DNA of 64,000 nucleotides from Eudorina sp. 2006-703-Eu-15 (GCA_003117195.1 BDSI01000075.1:348867-412866); one strand, 5' to 3'. Counted from the first letter of the stretch, positions 27,401-39,588 are shown. Translations and numbers: made by a program. Notes: generated by a model not told the origin, from the letters alone.

Positions 27401-28924
27401 CGGCAGATAAAAGGCCCCGACGCACCTGCGAGGTCAGGCTACTTTTTGTTGCGATCCTGAAGTAGTTCGCTAGGACTGACGTGGCGCGGCCCGCGCTACA
27501 GCGAACCGCTGGCCGTGCCGTGAACTCCGTCGGCACACCCTCCGCCGTAGTGGACACCTGCACTCCAGCCGTGAAACAACAAACAAAAAAGGCAACTTAC
27601 GATGGTGCGCCCCGCACGCGGTGTGCAGGGACGGACAGCAAGAGCAGGCACATGGTCTGTACATGCGGCAAGAGGTACGGAAGAGGTACGGCTCTAATCG
27701 TACAGAAGACAGCAGCAACGGTGAACGGGCGTGTGTTGAGCCCGTGGGCGAGATGGAGATAAAGCGCGCGGGCCGGCGGGCGGGCTGGTCGGGCGTGGGA
27801 TAGACGAAGGGCGGGGCCAAGACGCCGCCCTCCGTCCGGCGCTGTCAAGTGGGATGATGCGATGTCGAAAGAAGTCCCCGTGTGAAGACATTCGGCTGCC
27901 GACCCAGCACCGCGCATTTTGCATTTCACCGTACATACACGAACATACCGTACATACACGTAACTCACCGAAGGGCGCTCTGGAAGGGCGAGCGGCGCTG
28001 CGGCCGCCAGGTGCCGCGCCATCTCCTGGTGGCCGTGCTCGGGTGCGACGACGGTCCCGCCCCTCCCGCCGCCTGAATGGGGAGATTCGGGCCAGGCCGC
28101 GTCATTCAGCAGCGGAAGCCAACCCCGAAAATCATATGATTGTTGTAACGCGACCGGACGTCAGCACGGTTAGTTGATCGCTTTTCGGGGACGGCCGCTG
28201 TAACGTTCATTCATTCATTCATTCACTTAATAGCGGGACCGATCGCAACCTAGGGTCCACCTTGTAACTGACGGTCACGCATTTCCGCGGGACCACGGAA
28301 CGCCTCCTCGCTGAGCCAACCAAACAACCCACCGCCGCCGCCACGACCGCCGCCTTGGCCGCCACGGGCCCCGTGCTCGTAATCACGAGCCCCGCGGCCG
28401 CCGTAGCCGCCGCCGCCGCTGCCGCCGCCGCCTCGGCCACCGTAGCCGCCACCGTAGGATCCGCCGCCGCTGCCACCACCTTGGCCACCGTAGCCGCCAC
28501 CGTAGCCGCTACCGCCGCCGTAGCCGCCGCGACCGCCGCCGTAGCCGCCGCCACCGCCGCCGTAGCCGCCACCACCGCCGCCATAGCCTCCGCCGCCGCC
28601 GCCGTAGCCGCCGCCGCCGCCGCTGCGGCGATCATCTCGATGGCCGCCGCCGCCGCCACCACTGTAGTAGCCGCCGCCTCCTGTCGGTCCGTGGAATTGC
28701 AAGCAAGGATGGTACTCGTTGCGAATACCCCGACTCGCTCGGACCCTGGATGTGACCCATGGGTCAGTGGGGCAGCAATGAAGGAGCGCGGGCCCCTTGC
28801 AATGCGCTGCTGCCAACGCTCCGAGATGCACGTATTTAAGCATCTTAGCTAGACGTGAACGCAGTGGCAGAACCGCTAGGGAGCGGATGGACACGGCCGG
28901 TGCCCGCTACTCACCTCCTGACAT
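15445..28924 (-). CDS. AGO: Argonaute (RGG-type N-terminus, complete DEDH slicer tetrad)
   Basis: Twenty-six exons (5' to 3'): 28915-28924, 28261-28680, 27969-28072, 27426-27557, 26952-27003, 26098-26408, 25396-25464, 24866-24958, 23993-24133, 23301-23468, 22968-23071, 22613-22732, 22254-22362, 21761-21933, 21238-21307, 20980-21048, 19970-20098, 19691-19774, 19167-19273, 18605-18865, 18021-18117, 17367-17482, 17061-17151, 16561-16673, 16023-16089, 15445-15615. Phases match at every junction; about 1126 residues. Residues 4-145 are GGY/RGG repeats. The N domain covers about 200-445 (AYHYDVVI, YDGRKNLY). PAZ covers about 500-590 (VADYF, LPCVNVG, YIPAELC). MID keeps the 5'-nucleotide pocket residues Y and K (YREIK), Q (PSQVI) and K (ALKIN). 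PIWI carries D841 (GADVSHP), E888 (RQEW), D921 (YRDGV) and H1017 (AHYHVL), so slicing is predicted. It ends NNVMFFM, like other AGOs. It should load small RNAs and silence transcripts; RGG tracts often bind RNA. The exon-6 acceptor is ambiguous by up to five residues, and the 10-base first exon is inferred. Confidence 0.93.
17581..17614. repeat. Interstitial telomere-like CCCTAAA tract
   Basis: Four or five imperfect CCCTAAA/CCCTAAAA units in Argonaute intron 21 (17483-18020). TTTAGGG-like motifs in the opposite orientation follow at about 17874-17925. The unit matches the plant/volvocine telomere repeat, and the tract borders the foldback element next to it. Confidence 0.6.
17604..17881. repeat. 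Intronic foldback element (long imperfect inverted repeat)
   Basis: The left arm (about 17604-17735) and right arm (about 17781-17881) are near-complementary. Shared blocks, read on the left arm, are GCGGATATCC, CCTGGGCTA, GACGCCTCGA and AAGCCAGTTCA, in the same order as in the reverse complement of the right arm. The left arm has an extra ~30 bp insert, itself a small hairpin. Arms of roughly 100 bp around a short loop lie inside an Argonaute intron and are transcribed with it. This could be a MITE/foldback transposon or a hairpin small-RNA precursor. Confidence 0.7.
18355..18520. repeat. Dispersed repeat, copy A (Argonaute intron 20)
   Basis: About 150 bases sharing ordered blocks with 56240-56392: CTCCCCGCCA, TTCGGCGGGTCTG, GTTTCCAG, AATTCTGGCGC, TAACCT and GGAGGATGGGTGCGC. 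Just upstream is AGTTCAAGTCCC, which resembles a pol III B box. That could mean a SINE-like origin, but no A box is convincing. Confidence 0.6.
19381..19436. repeat. Dispersed GAGGAAGCTTCGG repeat, copy 1
   Basis: Shares with copies at 26761 and 29343 the ordered blocks GAGGAAGC.TCGGC, GACCCGCGGG and CTGTA, followed closely by TTAA. This copy lies in Argonaute intron 18 (19274-19690), in the same orientation as the other two. Confidence 0.7.
21567..21673. repeat. Intronic hairpin in Argonaute intron 14
   Basis: A compact inverted repeat. A perfect 20 bp core pairs 21585-21604 with 21644-21663 and extends inward through GTACCTG/CAGGTAC and outward to CTGGTCG/CGACCAG. The loop is about 11 bases. 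The left arm has a small unpaired insert near 21574-21584. It sits in the intron 21308-21760 between MID-domain exons and is transcribed on the minus strand. Confidence 0.75.
25563..25798. repeat. Tandem duplication, 2 x 118 bp
   Basis: Units 25563-25680 and 25681-25798 appear identical by eye and begin ATATCAATGCACGTCGG. Both lie in Argonaute intron 6 (25465-26097). The lack of divergence indicates a recent duplication, or an assembly artefact. Confidence 0.85.
26761..26815. repeat. Dispersed GAGGAAGCTTCGG repeat, copy 2
   Basis: The most diverged member of the family described at 19381-19436. It lies in Argonaute intron 5 (26409-26951). Confidence 0.6.
27244..27376. repeat. 19 bp minisatellite, 7 units
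   Basis: Seven head-to-tail copies of CGTGTGTRTCTTCAATCAG within Argonaute intron 4 (27004-27425), immediately downstream (in transcription) of the first N-domain exon. Units differ only at the R position. Confidence 0.9.
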
Positions 28925-31781
28925 GATTGATCGGACGACTTGCTTCAGACTCTTGGAAGTTGGAACAGATGCGCCTTGCTTGTATGTAATCTCCTTATTT
29001 TGGAAAGGCCGGAGAATTCGTCCTTTTTTTAGCCAAAACGTTCCGGCGATGCCGTATGTTGATCGACAGTTGTCGGATTCAACATGGGTCCTTGGGACGT
29101 CCGACACGTGCGCGCCAGCCGCCGGAAAGGCGGTTAGTTACGCCCCTATCCCTCCATCCGAATTGGGAATGGACATCCTCAGAATCCAATATTACCTCAG
29201 TTCCTGCGAGCAACAGCAACCTTGGCGCTCTGAGGTCATGATGTGCCCCTCATACACAGGCACGCACATACAGCGGAAGGCGGGGAAGGGCTGGAGCACC
29301 CCACCCACCCACCCCGCGGTATCAGCGCAAGCAACGCTGCAGTGAGGAAGCCTCGGCTGTCGCCGTTGGCTGTCACCGATGACCCGCGGGGTCCGCTGTA
29401 ACATCCCTTAATTAAAAACGCAACGCTGCAGTGCGTGCGCGCGGTGGCGTGATCTATGCCCAGCCAGCAGGCGACGAGTGTCGCTCGTTTCCATTCCCAG
29501 CTACGGTGGGTAGCTCACCCTCCAACGAGCTCCCCCGGCGGGGAACGAATCGAAATGTGGCCACGTAGGGCATCTAGCGAACTCTGTTCGTCGGGACCCC
29601 ACTGGGCGGGATCCCGCAGGCATCGATGACGCCGCCCCTACTTCGGAGTTGACCCTCTCGCCCCACGGAAGGTACCATTCGACCATTCCGGCCCGTCCTT
29701 CCGGATAACCAGTCCTGCACCCCCCCAACACCCGATGCACGTACACCACTGAACAGAAGGATGGAGACGGATGGAGACGCATTGCATTGCGGCCGCCGCG
29801 CGCACGTCCTCCAACCCGGCCAGCACCCCAGAATGGACGAACCAGTACCGAGTTGGGGGCCGGTGCTGCTGAGGCCTGTCGCACAAATGGGAACTGTAGA
29901 GGATAGATAATGTTTCCGGCAGGCTCTACGCGGTGGGGGTTGGGGGTCCTAGGCCTAAACAGGCGCCTAGATAGCTAAACTGCTACCTGTCCTCGTGCTC
30001 GTTCCTTCGATGGTGTTTCCGCTGTTTCATGCTGCCTGCCAGCTCTCAAGGCAGGGTCACCGCATCGCATGCATCCATCCGCGTTGAGCCCCAATTCTGT
30101 TGTGTCAGTCTGTATCGGAAAGGTGAAACACTTCTTAACTGATTGAACCCTCGCGGGCGGTCGCGTTGCTTGGCTTGCTCGTGACCCGTAATAAAAAGGG
30201 GTGGAGACGGCCAAGGCACATGAGGGGCGAACCATAACCGTGCGTAGTGTTTAATGAATAATAATGTGATTTGACAAGAAGGACTCGTCGGCGTCTTTCG
30301 ACGCGTTCTGCCTGGAGAGGCCCCAGCTGGCGGCACGCACCAATCCTTGCTGCCGACAAATCAGGAGGCAACAAAGCGTTTGTATGTACACTGCCCCCAA
30401 GCAGCGTTAAAAACGCTGTGCAGCGGGCGCAACGGCCGTCACACTTTGTATGCTTCGATGTTCCCTGGCTGCCCAACCGAGCCCGACGAGCAACTTGCAG
30501 GATGGAGCGATCACCAGCGAAACGGACCAACACGTACGTCCTTGCGCCATCCACGTATCATGCTCCAACCGCGGGTGGATCCCATCCCATTCCATTTACT
30601 TATTGATATCTCTCTGCCTGTATGTATGTTTGGTGGATAGGTCTTCTGCCAAGTGAACGGGCGAAGGGCAGCGCCTGATGGGGTGATGACCTGATGACTC
30701 ATGATATGATGCGTCGGTGGTGATGTTGGTTGGCGGTTACTTTTCCCTTCGCGACTTCCAGCGCTCCGCCGAATGCTGGCCATGGCATTGAGCATTCATT
30801 CAAATTCGCTTTGGGCATTGCAGCGCATTGCTTCCTGCAATTTCATACGGACGACCCCTCTCGAAAAGCCAGGCCCCCGCGCCACGAAGCGCAGGAGCGG
30901 CAGCAACATACAGCAACGGCAACAGCAGCAACGAATAATATCAGCAGCAAGCACGCAGCGCAGCAGCAGCAGCAGACCGCACTGCGCACGGCTCGGTCCT
31001 GGCCTGCTTATCGGCTCGGCGGCGTCTGTCCTCGTTCGCGGCGCTCCTCATCAAGAACTTTGCGTCGCCTCCCCATCGGGCTTTCGTTGGGACACCCGCC
31101 CAAGCAGCAGCCGACATGGTGCGTGACCGCGTGAGCTGCGGGGTGCTCTGAGAGATGCCTTCGAAAGCAAACAGCGGTCCGTGGCTTCTGCGTCCTGCTG
31201 CATAGCAAGGTACCTGTTAGCGCTGGGGTGAAGCGCCGTGTGATGTGAAGCGCTGTGTGGTTCGATGGCGACCGGCCGGCGAGCGAACGGCTTCCGCCTG
31301 CTTCAGCCATTCCGTCCGCGCGCGCCTCGCTCGCGGCGTCGCCAGCGTCAAACGATGCACCCGTGTTGCCGCCGGCGTCGCAAACCTTTCCAACGCTAGC
31401 TGGCTGGTCGCGACTCGCGAGGCTTCATCATTGTCTACATCTGAGACCGCATGGTTCGATGGATTAGCAGCGGCAGCGACGCGCGCCTGCCTCGGGGCGG
31501 GCCAGTATCTAAACATCTCTGGCACATGCGCGTCGCCTCGCCTCGAGACGCGTCGCGGTCAAAAAAAAGCCGCCGCCACAAGTCCATCGTCCGAGTCACA
31601 CCTACCCGGACGGGAGCTTTGTCCCAGCAGCCGCTGACCCGTATGATGACGTGATGATGTACGATGGACTGCGGCGCAAAAGCTGGCCCCATGCGTGAAA
31701 GCGCGCTCTGGCCAGGCAGTGCCTTTGCGCCGCGCCCTCGCCGTCCGCCGCCGTACTGATGCTGCGTTACTGCTGCTACAG
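28925..31781. other. Region between Argonaute 5' end and the next plus-strand exon
   Basis: It should contain the Argonaute promoter and 5'UTR (minus strand), and possibly the 5' exons of the unrecognised plus-strand gene at 31782. A CAG/CAA-rich stretch at about 30895-30975 looks like an untranslated leader. A short candidate exon, ATG at 31116 to a GTGAGC donor at 31131, has the right phase to join 31782. No other coding segment could be supported. Confidence 0.4.
29343..29410. repeat. Dispersed GAGGAAGCTTCGG repeat, copy 3
   Basis: Member of the family at 19381-19436, with a ~12 bp internal insertion. It lies about 420 bases upstream of the predicted Argonaute start codon. Confidence 0.65.
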
Positions 31782-32776
31782 GACACAAACACGGGCTACT
31801 ACGCGGCGAGCGTCAGAGGTCCGGATGGCGCGCTGGTGGACCGTCCAAAGGTGATGAGAGGCGTCGCGAGCTGGGGCTGGTAAACCCGAGGAAGCCCCCG
31901 GAAGCGTGTACGGCAGGTTACCGGATTTGAGTACGGCATCCAGTCGTTCTGCCAGCGGGTCGAGTCGGGGGAGCTGCGGGTGCCATCCAGGGGTACGGCG
32001 ATTTACGGTATGAACACACTGGCCCACGGGTCAGCCAGCACTGCGGCGCGGCAACGACTCCGGGGCAGCGCGATTATGTAACATCCCAGAACGAGTTAAC
32101 CAACCAGCAACAGTTAACCAAATCAGCAACACAGCTGTAACACGAATGCCGTGTCGTACATTCCGCAGGACGAGCTCCAGGCCGCCAAGGATCGGATCAT
32201 CGAGCAGCAGGCTCGGGAGGGGAAGATGCCTGGAGCCATGATCATGCAGGTGTGTACGACATCCCGGGAGGTCTATTGTAGCATGCATCCCTTTACAGGG
32301 GAGGGGGCCGAACCAGCTGGGGAGGGTCGTTGGGTGTGGGCTGCGCGCGTTGCGTGGGTTGCTGGGGAGGGTCACTGCCGATGGGGGATCGCTGAAGCGT
32401 TAACTTTGCAACGTTGTAGTTCATCTAGCTAGTGCATCGCCAGTACTTTGTTTTGTTCATTTGCAGCTCACCGCTCTTGGCCCTGAACCCCGTGAGACCG
32501 CATGTGCCATACCTTTTCGTACAGTGTCGTGAGGTGCACAAGTATTTTGCAGCATAATCCGAGCACCCTGTCCGCAGTTGGTCATGCATCACCATAAACG
32601 CCACCCGACAGGACCGTCTAAGCGGCGATAACAAGCAGGAGACCTGGGGCAAAGTGTCGGCCGACGTGTACGACGAGGGCGCAGCACAGGCGACGTACGG
32701 CACGCCGGACATTGACGAGGAGGTCAGCGGTGGCGACGTCGGCGGGGTTGGCAACAGAGGTGGTCGCGGCACGTAA
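31782..32776 (+). CDS. Unrecognised small protein, 3' part of gene
   Basis: Four plus-strand exons join in phase 0: 31782-31850, 31917-31979, 32169-32249 and 32612-32776 (TAA stop). Each has an acceptor CAG, and donors are GTGATG, GTGCCA (weak) and GTGTGT. The peptide runs DTNTGYYAASVRGPDG, then GFEYGIQSFCQRVESGELR, then DELQAAKDRIIEQQAREGK, then DRLSGDNKQETWGKVSAD, and ends with a Gly-rich tail (GNRGGRGT). A TGTAA signal 230 bases downstream supports the strand. The third exon predicts a charged helix. No family is recognised and no membrane segment is seen. The true start is missing; ATG at 31116 is one candidate. Confidence 0.5.
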
Positions 32777-33006
32777 AGCTTGCCGGTCATAGTACGACAC
32801 GTTGAGAGCGGTGTGCAGCAACCCAGCGTAGGCAGTGGCATGGCGGACGCCGCCGGCCGCAACGGCGAGGCACAGAATCGGTACACAAAATGGCGCCGCC
32901 GCTGTTATCGGCGACGGAATGGCGGTGTTGCAGACGTACAGTGTTGTTTCACGGCTTGATGAACTCGCGGGCCTCGCGTGCTGAGGATCAACTGTGTGGG
33001 TGGCAT

Positions 33007-33011
33007 TGTAA
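33007..33011 (+). terminator. TGTAA polyadenylation signal of the unknown gene
   Basis: TGTAA 230 bases after the predicted TAA stop at 32774-32776. Confidence 0.45.
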
Positions 33012-33409
33012 TCTCGGTGCGTTGTTTGACATTGATCCAGACCGTCTGCCCCACGCAGCCTGCACATGGACACAGCGTAGCGGTCGGACTTCGTTGCGAC
33101 AGGGGGGGACCCCACCCATACGCCCCACAAGTCTACTGCTGGATGTGATTGAGCTAGACAACCCTCACTCCTGTGGTCAGGCCGGACTGCCTTGGCAAAT
33201 GAAGTTGCCCGGCTGGCCCCAGCGCGTTAAATGGGTCGGGCTTTCTCGGGTGTCCACCAACCAGGGGAAGTCGCAGTCCCCCCTGGGGGCCCAGCGATTT
33301 CCCCCAGCGCAAGTCTCTGATAATGCGAGCCCCCTTAAACAGACAGCCATTCACCCGGCGCACGCTCGGGCAGAAGCAACCCCAAAAGAAGTCTTACATA
33401 TGCTGAGGT

Positions 33410-33425
33410 GGTGTTGAGAAACACC
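33410..33425 (-). terminator. Histone H3 mRNA 3' stem-loop
   Basis: Minus-strand GGTGTTTCTCAACACC: a 6 bp stem with a 4-base loop, 57 bases after the H3 stop. It matches the element after H4 except for one loop base. Such stem-loops define the 3' ends of replication-dependent histone mRNAs. Confidence 0.9.
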
Positions 33426-33481
33426 GAATTGGAATGAAGAGTTGGCTCGCCAGAGAAGCCTGAGTTGATAACCGCTGTCCC

Positions 33482-34603
<1,122 letters not shown>

Positions 34604-34649
34604 GTTCATCTCAGGTGTCGCCATTCTGTAGTGCCTACATCGTATATCC

Positions 34650-34665
34650 GGTGTTTTTCAACACC
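34650..34665 (+). terminator. Histone H4 mRNA 3' stem-loop
   Basis: GGTGTTTTTCAACACC: a perfect 6 bp stem, loop TTTC, followed by ACCTC. It is the same element as after H3. Confidence 0.92.
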
Positions 34666-36210
34666 ACCTCTTGATGGACCCTGGTGTATTTTATGGCAGG
34701 ATTCCTCTCATGTTTGGAGGAGCACATGTCGGGGCATAATAACAATTCAATACCTCATGGCGTTGGCATAGTCACATCTTGAAGATGACTTCAAAACCTA
34801 ATGACGTGGCACCTCCGCGAGTCTTAAGCCTCAAGCAAAGGTTGGGCACTACGCTGCGTTTGACCCAATCGCGGGAGTGGGGCTCCCCCCCCTGTTTGTC
34901 TTCCGTTCGGCAAGCACCACCCATGACCCCAGGCTTCTCCCACCCGTCCACCCGCAATGAGGCGCGAAATACGTCCTTAATTGTGGAGCCACGTCCAGTG
35001 GTCAGGTCAACGTCATGAAACTCACACCCCGCATGCGTGTACCATGTGTCTAATTAGCGGACTGAAAAAAACTTCACCTTCCTAGCCCGCCGTCCTCTCC
35101 CCACACTGGCCTGCTGCACTTCCCAGCTATTCGCCGGTCCAGCAGTCCGGGCATCCATGCGGGTCGCGCGCGGAAAGGGAAAACCCACACACTGCGCGTC
35201 CGCTTGTGCGGCGGTCAGAACCCGCGCGACCACATCCAGTCCGGTCGGTCGCCCCCTCGAGCTCCCCCGGGGCGCCCGCAACGCGCTCGCACCCACACGC
35301 CGCTTCGCACCAAAGCACATCACGAAACGCAAACACCTGCGAGCACTCGGGTCTGGTTCTTATTACCCCGCCGATTGGCCGACATGCCACCCTCCGAGGT
35401 CAGTGCTGTGGTGCCACGTAAGGCCCATCCGCCATGCGTCAGCACCCGCTCAACTAACCAACCAACCTCTGACGCCTATCGAGGTCATATCGCCTCCGAG
35501 TGTACGGGTTGCTACTGATTGATTGTGATTGCGTTGACCAACATGCACCGACATACCAACACGCCCCACACACGCGCGCCACACTCTCTGCTTGAACCCT
35601 GCTTGAACCCCTGCAGAAGCTGCGGTTCCTGTTGCTGCGCATCATCCGAGCACATCCCCAGCCCGCGAGGTGTGCAGCTCAGACACACACAGCTGCGCGC
35701 CCGCGCTACACAGTGGGCGGCCCCTGTCGGTCGGCCCGGTAGGGGGCCCTGCCCCGGAGGGGTGGCGGTGAAATGGCGGCGGCACGCGCACCACCCCACA
35801 GACGACCCCCATCTTGCCCGGCCACCATCCCTTGCCTCCGTCCAACGCTTCAACCACACCCCGTGTCGCAATCTTTGCGCAGAGGAGGAGGACGACGAAG
35901 GAGAAGAAGAATGCTGCATGAGTTCGCACACCCACTGCTCGCGCGCACGCGCACAAACACGCAAACAAACAGCAGACGATTCACTGCACTGCCCCGAGGC
36001 GTGTCGTGCGTCGTACGGCGGAGGCAGAGGCCTTGACTTGGAGAAGGCCTTCAGGCGTACGCACATCCGCCCGTATTGCTGACAGCAGCGCACGCCCCTG
36101 GCAACCAACCTACCGCACCGCCGCCCGCTGGAGGGTCCTGGTATGTATGTACACACTTATATTAGAAGGTAAAGCGATGAGATGATGCAGCCCTCGCGGC
36201 TACTTGGACA

Positions 36211-36482
36211 CAGGCGGCCTTCGCTTTCACGACGATCCACGCGGGCGACAGCGGCGGCGGCGACAGCGACGACACGCCAGCCGGTTCGGCGGCTTGTGAC
36301 CGCCCCGGCCCCATTCGTGGTACGGAGCACACACGCGCCGTAACCACAGGCGGCCTTCGCTCTCACGACGATCCACGCGGGCGACAGCGGCGGCGGCGAC
36401 AGCGACGACACGCCAGCCGGTTCGGCGGCTTGTGACCGCCCCGCCCCCATTCGTGGTACGGAGCACACACGCGCCGTAACCG
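36211..36482. repeat. Tandem duplication, 2 x 136 bp
   Basis: Units 36211-36346 and 36347-36482 begin CAGGCGGCCTTCGCT and differ at only a few positions (for example TTTCAC versus TCTCAC). They are intergenic. Confidence 0.85.
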
Positions 36483-37794
36483 CAATCGTGACATTTCCAC
36501 CAACGCTTCCGCATTTCCGCATTTCGCCACCCACGACAGACAGGCACACCAAATGCGGTCGGTGGTATCCTCGCACGTACAAATGAAACACATGGTGTAG
36601 CAGGGCACGGGCGCGCACACGCACTGGCCTACAGCCAGAGCCCTGCACCCCGCTGCTGCACCGCCGCGCGTACAGCAGTAATGCATGCCACATCTCACGT
36701 CATCCAGCTTGTCGAGCGGCCGCCCCTCGTTTATTACAGGAACCGATGGAAGCAGATGCAGTGGGGCGGCCCCCCCGGGGGAGTCTCCGGCGGGAGAGTG
36801 ACAAGACGTGATGCGCGGGGTTGTGCGCCGCGGGTGCCGTGCTGTGCAATGATGTGCGGTACGGCGGTGCCAAGTGGCCTCGGGGCCTCCGGAACCATTC
36901 GGGAGGCGGGAGGACGCCCCTCCCGTCCCGCCTTTTCCGTCCCCCGCACGCTTCCATCCATGTCCCCAAACGTATGTACGGCTGTGTGTGTATAGGGCTG
37001 TCTGTGTGCGTGTGCTATAACCTATAAGCGAGGACGGGAGCGCGCCAAACACCCATACATGCGTGAAAAACGTCAAAGCGACCGCCTCGCTCTCCAAATA
37101 TACCGGCTTCACAAGACAGGCAGCGGCCACATACCCCATCCCATCCTGTAGCGGGGGGAGGGGGAGGAGCCCGCAGCCAGCAGTCCAACATGAGGTCTGC
37201 GCGCACGGCTGCACCACCTGCGTTGGGCTGGATCGGGAGACACGAATACCTGGTGGTGGGGCTAGGGGTGGGAATCATGTGCACCGTATGATCAAGGCCC
37301 GAACGTGAAACACCTCCACCAAGAACTCGCGGCTCAGCAGCGGCCCTCCGCCTCCTTAGCCTCCTTCCTCGCCGGCTATCCGTTCCTCCATCTACCTCGA
37401 GCCCCAAACCGCCGCCAGTATTGGCTCCCCCTGCGCCCCCCCGCCGCTGCCGCTGCTGCCGCTGCCGCGAGTCAAAATCGATCGAATAATGGCCAAGGCG
37501 CCCGCCGCCCTTTCCCGGCTCACAGCGCATTCGGCCTGTTGCGCGGGCTCAGGCCGAGCCCGGAATCCTGCGTCGTGAATGCAGTACGCAACCAAACCCG
37601 CGCGCCCATCGCCCCGCCCCGAAACCCTTCCGGGCGCAAGGGATGAAGGGGGAACATCCCCCGACAGGGCACCCCTGGCAGGCACCATGCACACGCACAC
37701 ACACATACATACACATTTGTACGGCATGCGGGACGGCTGGACGTGCGTCACAAGTTTCATCTTGCCCAGACCATGACGGAACGAAGCACAACGC

Positions 37795-37900
37795 AGCGCA
37801 AATAAAAGGAAGAGAGAAACGAAAAAGAGAGGAAAGGAGAGGTGGATATACAAAGGAGGAGAGAGCGAGAGCGACAACACCAGAGAAAAGGTAAAACAAA
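37795..37900 (+). repeat. Purine-rich tract
   Basis: About 100 bases almost entirely A and G on the plus strand, with runs such as GAGAGAAACGAAAAAGAGAGG. It is capable of triplex formation. No coding content. Confidence 0.6.
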
Positions 37901-39588
37901 AGAGACACACAGCACCGTCGCGGACTCTGTGTGTGTTCCGGCACATTGTGGCTACGGAAGTGGCACCCCGTTAAAACGCATGTTATTCAAGAGTACTACA
38001 CGGCCCACCTCCGACCCGCCTGGTACATTCCGATCAGAGCCCGGTATCGACCGTACAAAGACACGGACGCCGCCAAATCCAAACCCGCTGCCAGCCCAGC
38101 CACGCCTGCCGTACCGCAGCGGTTCAGTCAGGCCCCCGGGAGGCCGAATCGTCACTCCTCCGCCCCCCCCGCCCGGCGACACGCGTCGCGTGGCAGCAAA
38201 GGTGCAGAAGCGCCCGCCCAGAAGTACCCAGCAACGGCATGACCGGCGACCGGCGACAGGGCATCAACGGCCGCCGCGCGGCCACCCGGTGTTCGACAAC
38301 CGCCAGCTTCTCCCCCGAGTAAGCCCCGGACCTCTGCCTGGAGGCCGCCGAGGCCACCCGGATTCAGCGTTTCGGGTCTTTACAAGTACGGACCGGACCG
38401 ACCAACAGACGGACCGACACGGACACCGACACCAACACCGACACCGTCCATTCATGCCAAGACAACGCCTTCTTGAGCAAGTGCTTTGCACCTCGCGCCC
38501 CATCGACTCCAACGGATTGAGACAACACAAAACACCGCCGCCGCATACCCGGTCCTCGTTCATTCGCTGACTCAATTCGTTCGCTGGCGCCGCCGGTGAC
38601 CTCTCCCCGGAGTAAGCCCCCTCCCCCGGGGTTCCGGGGCAGTGCGCACGATTACACACATCCAGGGCGGTCGAACCGTTGGAAAGACGCGAGGAGGGGG
38701 TCGGAGTGGAGGGGGAGGAGAGGGGGGAGAGGGGGGAGGCAGAGCTGCAGGACACAGTCGCACGCACACACGTGCCGCGCTGCGCACGACGTGCTCACGG
38801 ACGCCGCCAACGCTGCCGCCGTCCGTGCCCCCCATCCCCCATCCCCCACTCCCCCCATCCCCCGGGCCTGACTTTGCCGCCGCGTGGCGCCGCGCGCTGC
38901 GCCTGCCCCCCTCCCTGCAGCGGACGGGTCCCGCCCTGCCAACGGACAACACCAATGACCAAGCTGCAGCCACCACGCAAAGGCCACAAGCCCGCACGGC
39001 ATCCGGGGTGGCCACCTACCGGGCACACCACCCGGCGCAGCAGCCGACTCCCCGACCCTCCTCCCAACCCGTACCGCCATTACCACTTGTCACCGCCCCG
39101 CAAGCCTCCCGCGCCGTGTCGTGCCGCCCTAGCCGTGCGTCCGTCTGTCCGTCAGGATCCCGTTGGGATCCGATGAATGAGCGCAAGCTTCCGCACACGG
39201 TCTTGCCCTCGACCTCTTCCCCTCGTCCGGCGGCGAGGAATCAAAACACACTCTTCTTTTCCCCTCCCTGTCCTCCTTCGACATCTCCCTTCCCCCCGCG
39301 CCATCATCCTGCAACACAGCCCCACGTAACCCTGCGCGGCCACCACCGGCCACCAACCACCTCGAGCCCGGCCCTCCGATCCGCGGTCCGCTGGCCCCCA
39401 CTGTGCGTTCATGTGTGGAGCGGTGGGTGGGTGAGCCGACGGCGCCAAAGCGGTGGCGGCGGCCGCGTTCCCCCCACCCCAGCTGGCCCGATGGACGGTG
39501 GGGCGTGCGCCCCCTACCTCCCATGTACCCCAAGCACGACACGACACGACATGACATGGCATGACATTGTAACGGCATGACATCGTCC

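Larger units (their letters stand above)
32777..33481. other. Intergenic region between the unknown gene and histone H3
   Basis: Holds the TGTAA at 33007-33011 and the H3 stem-loop at 33410-33425. A 170-codon minus-strand frame crosses 32618-33130, but it is antisense to the last exon of the plus-strand gene and resembles no family. Confidence 0.45.
34666..39588. other. Long intergenic region, no supported gene
   Basis: Nearly 5 kb between H4 and the 3' end of the NLR-like gene. Long frames occur because GC-rich sequence lacks stops, but none carries a recognisable motif or clean splice joins. It contains the 136 bp duplication at 36211-36482 and a purine-rich tract at 37795-37900. Confidence 0.45.

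Noticed and set aside
28355..28852. Ala-rich plus-strand frame
   Set aside because: Antisense of the Gly-rich Argonaute exon 2; the composition is a mirror of GGC codons.
32467..32532. Alternative last exon of the unknown gene (22 codons)
   Set aside because: It has an acceptor and a stop in phase, but the exon at 32612-32776 gives a more protein-like sequence and better spacing to TGTAA. It could be an alternative isoform.
32618..33130. 170-codon minus-strand frame with hydrophobic patches
   Set aside because: It overlaps antisense to the last exon of the plus-strand gene, which has a better splice context, stop and TGTAA. No family match.
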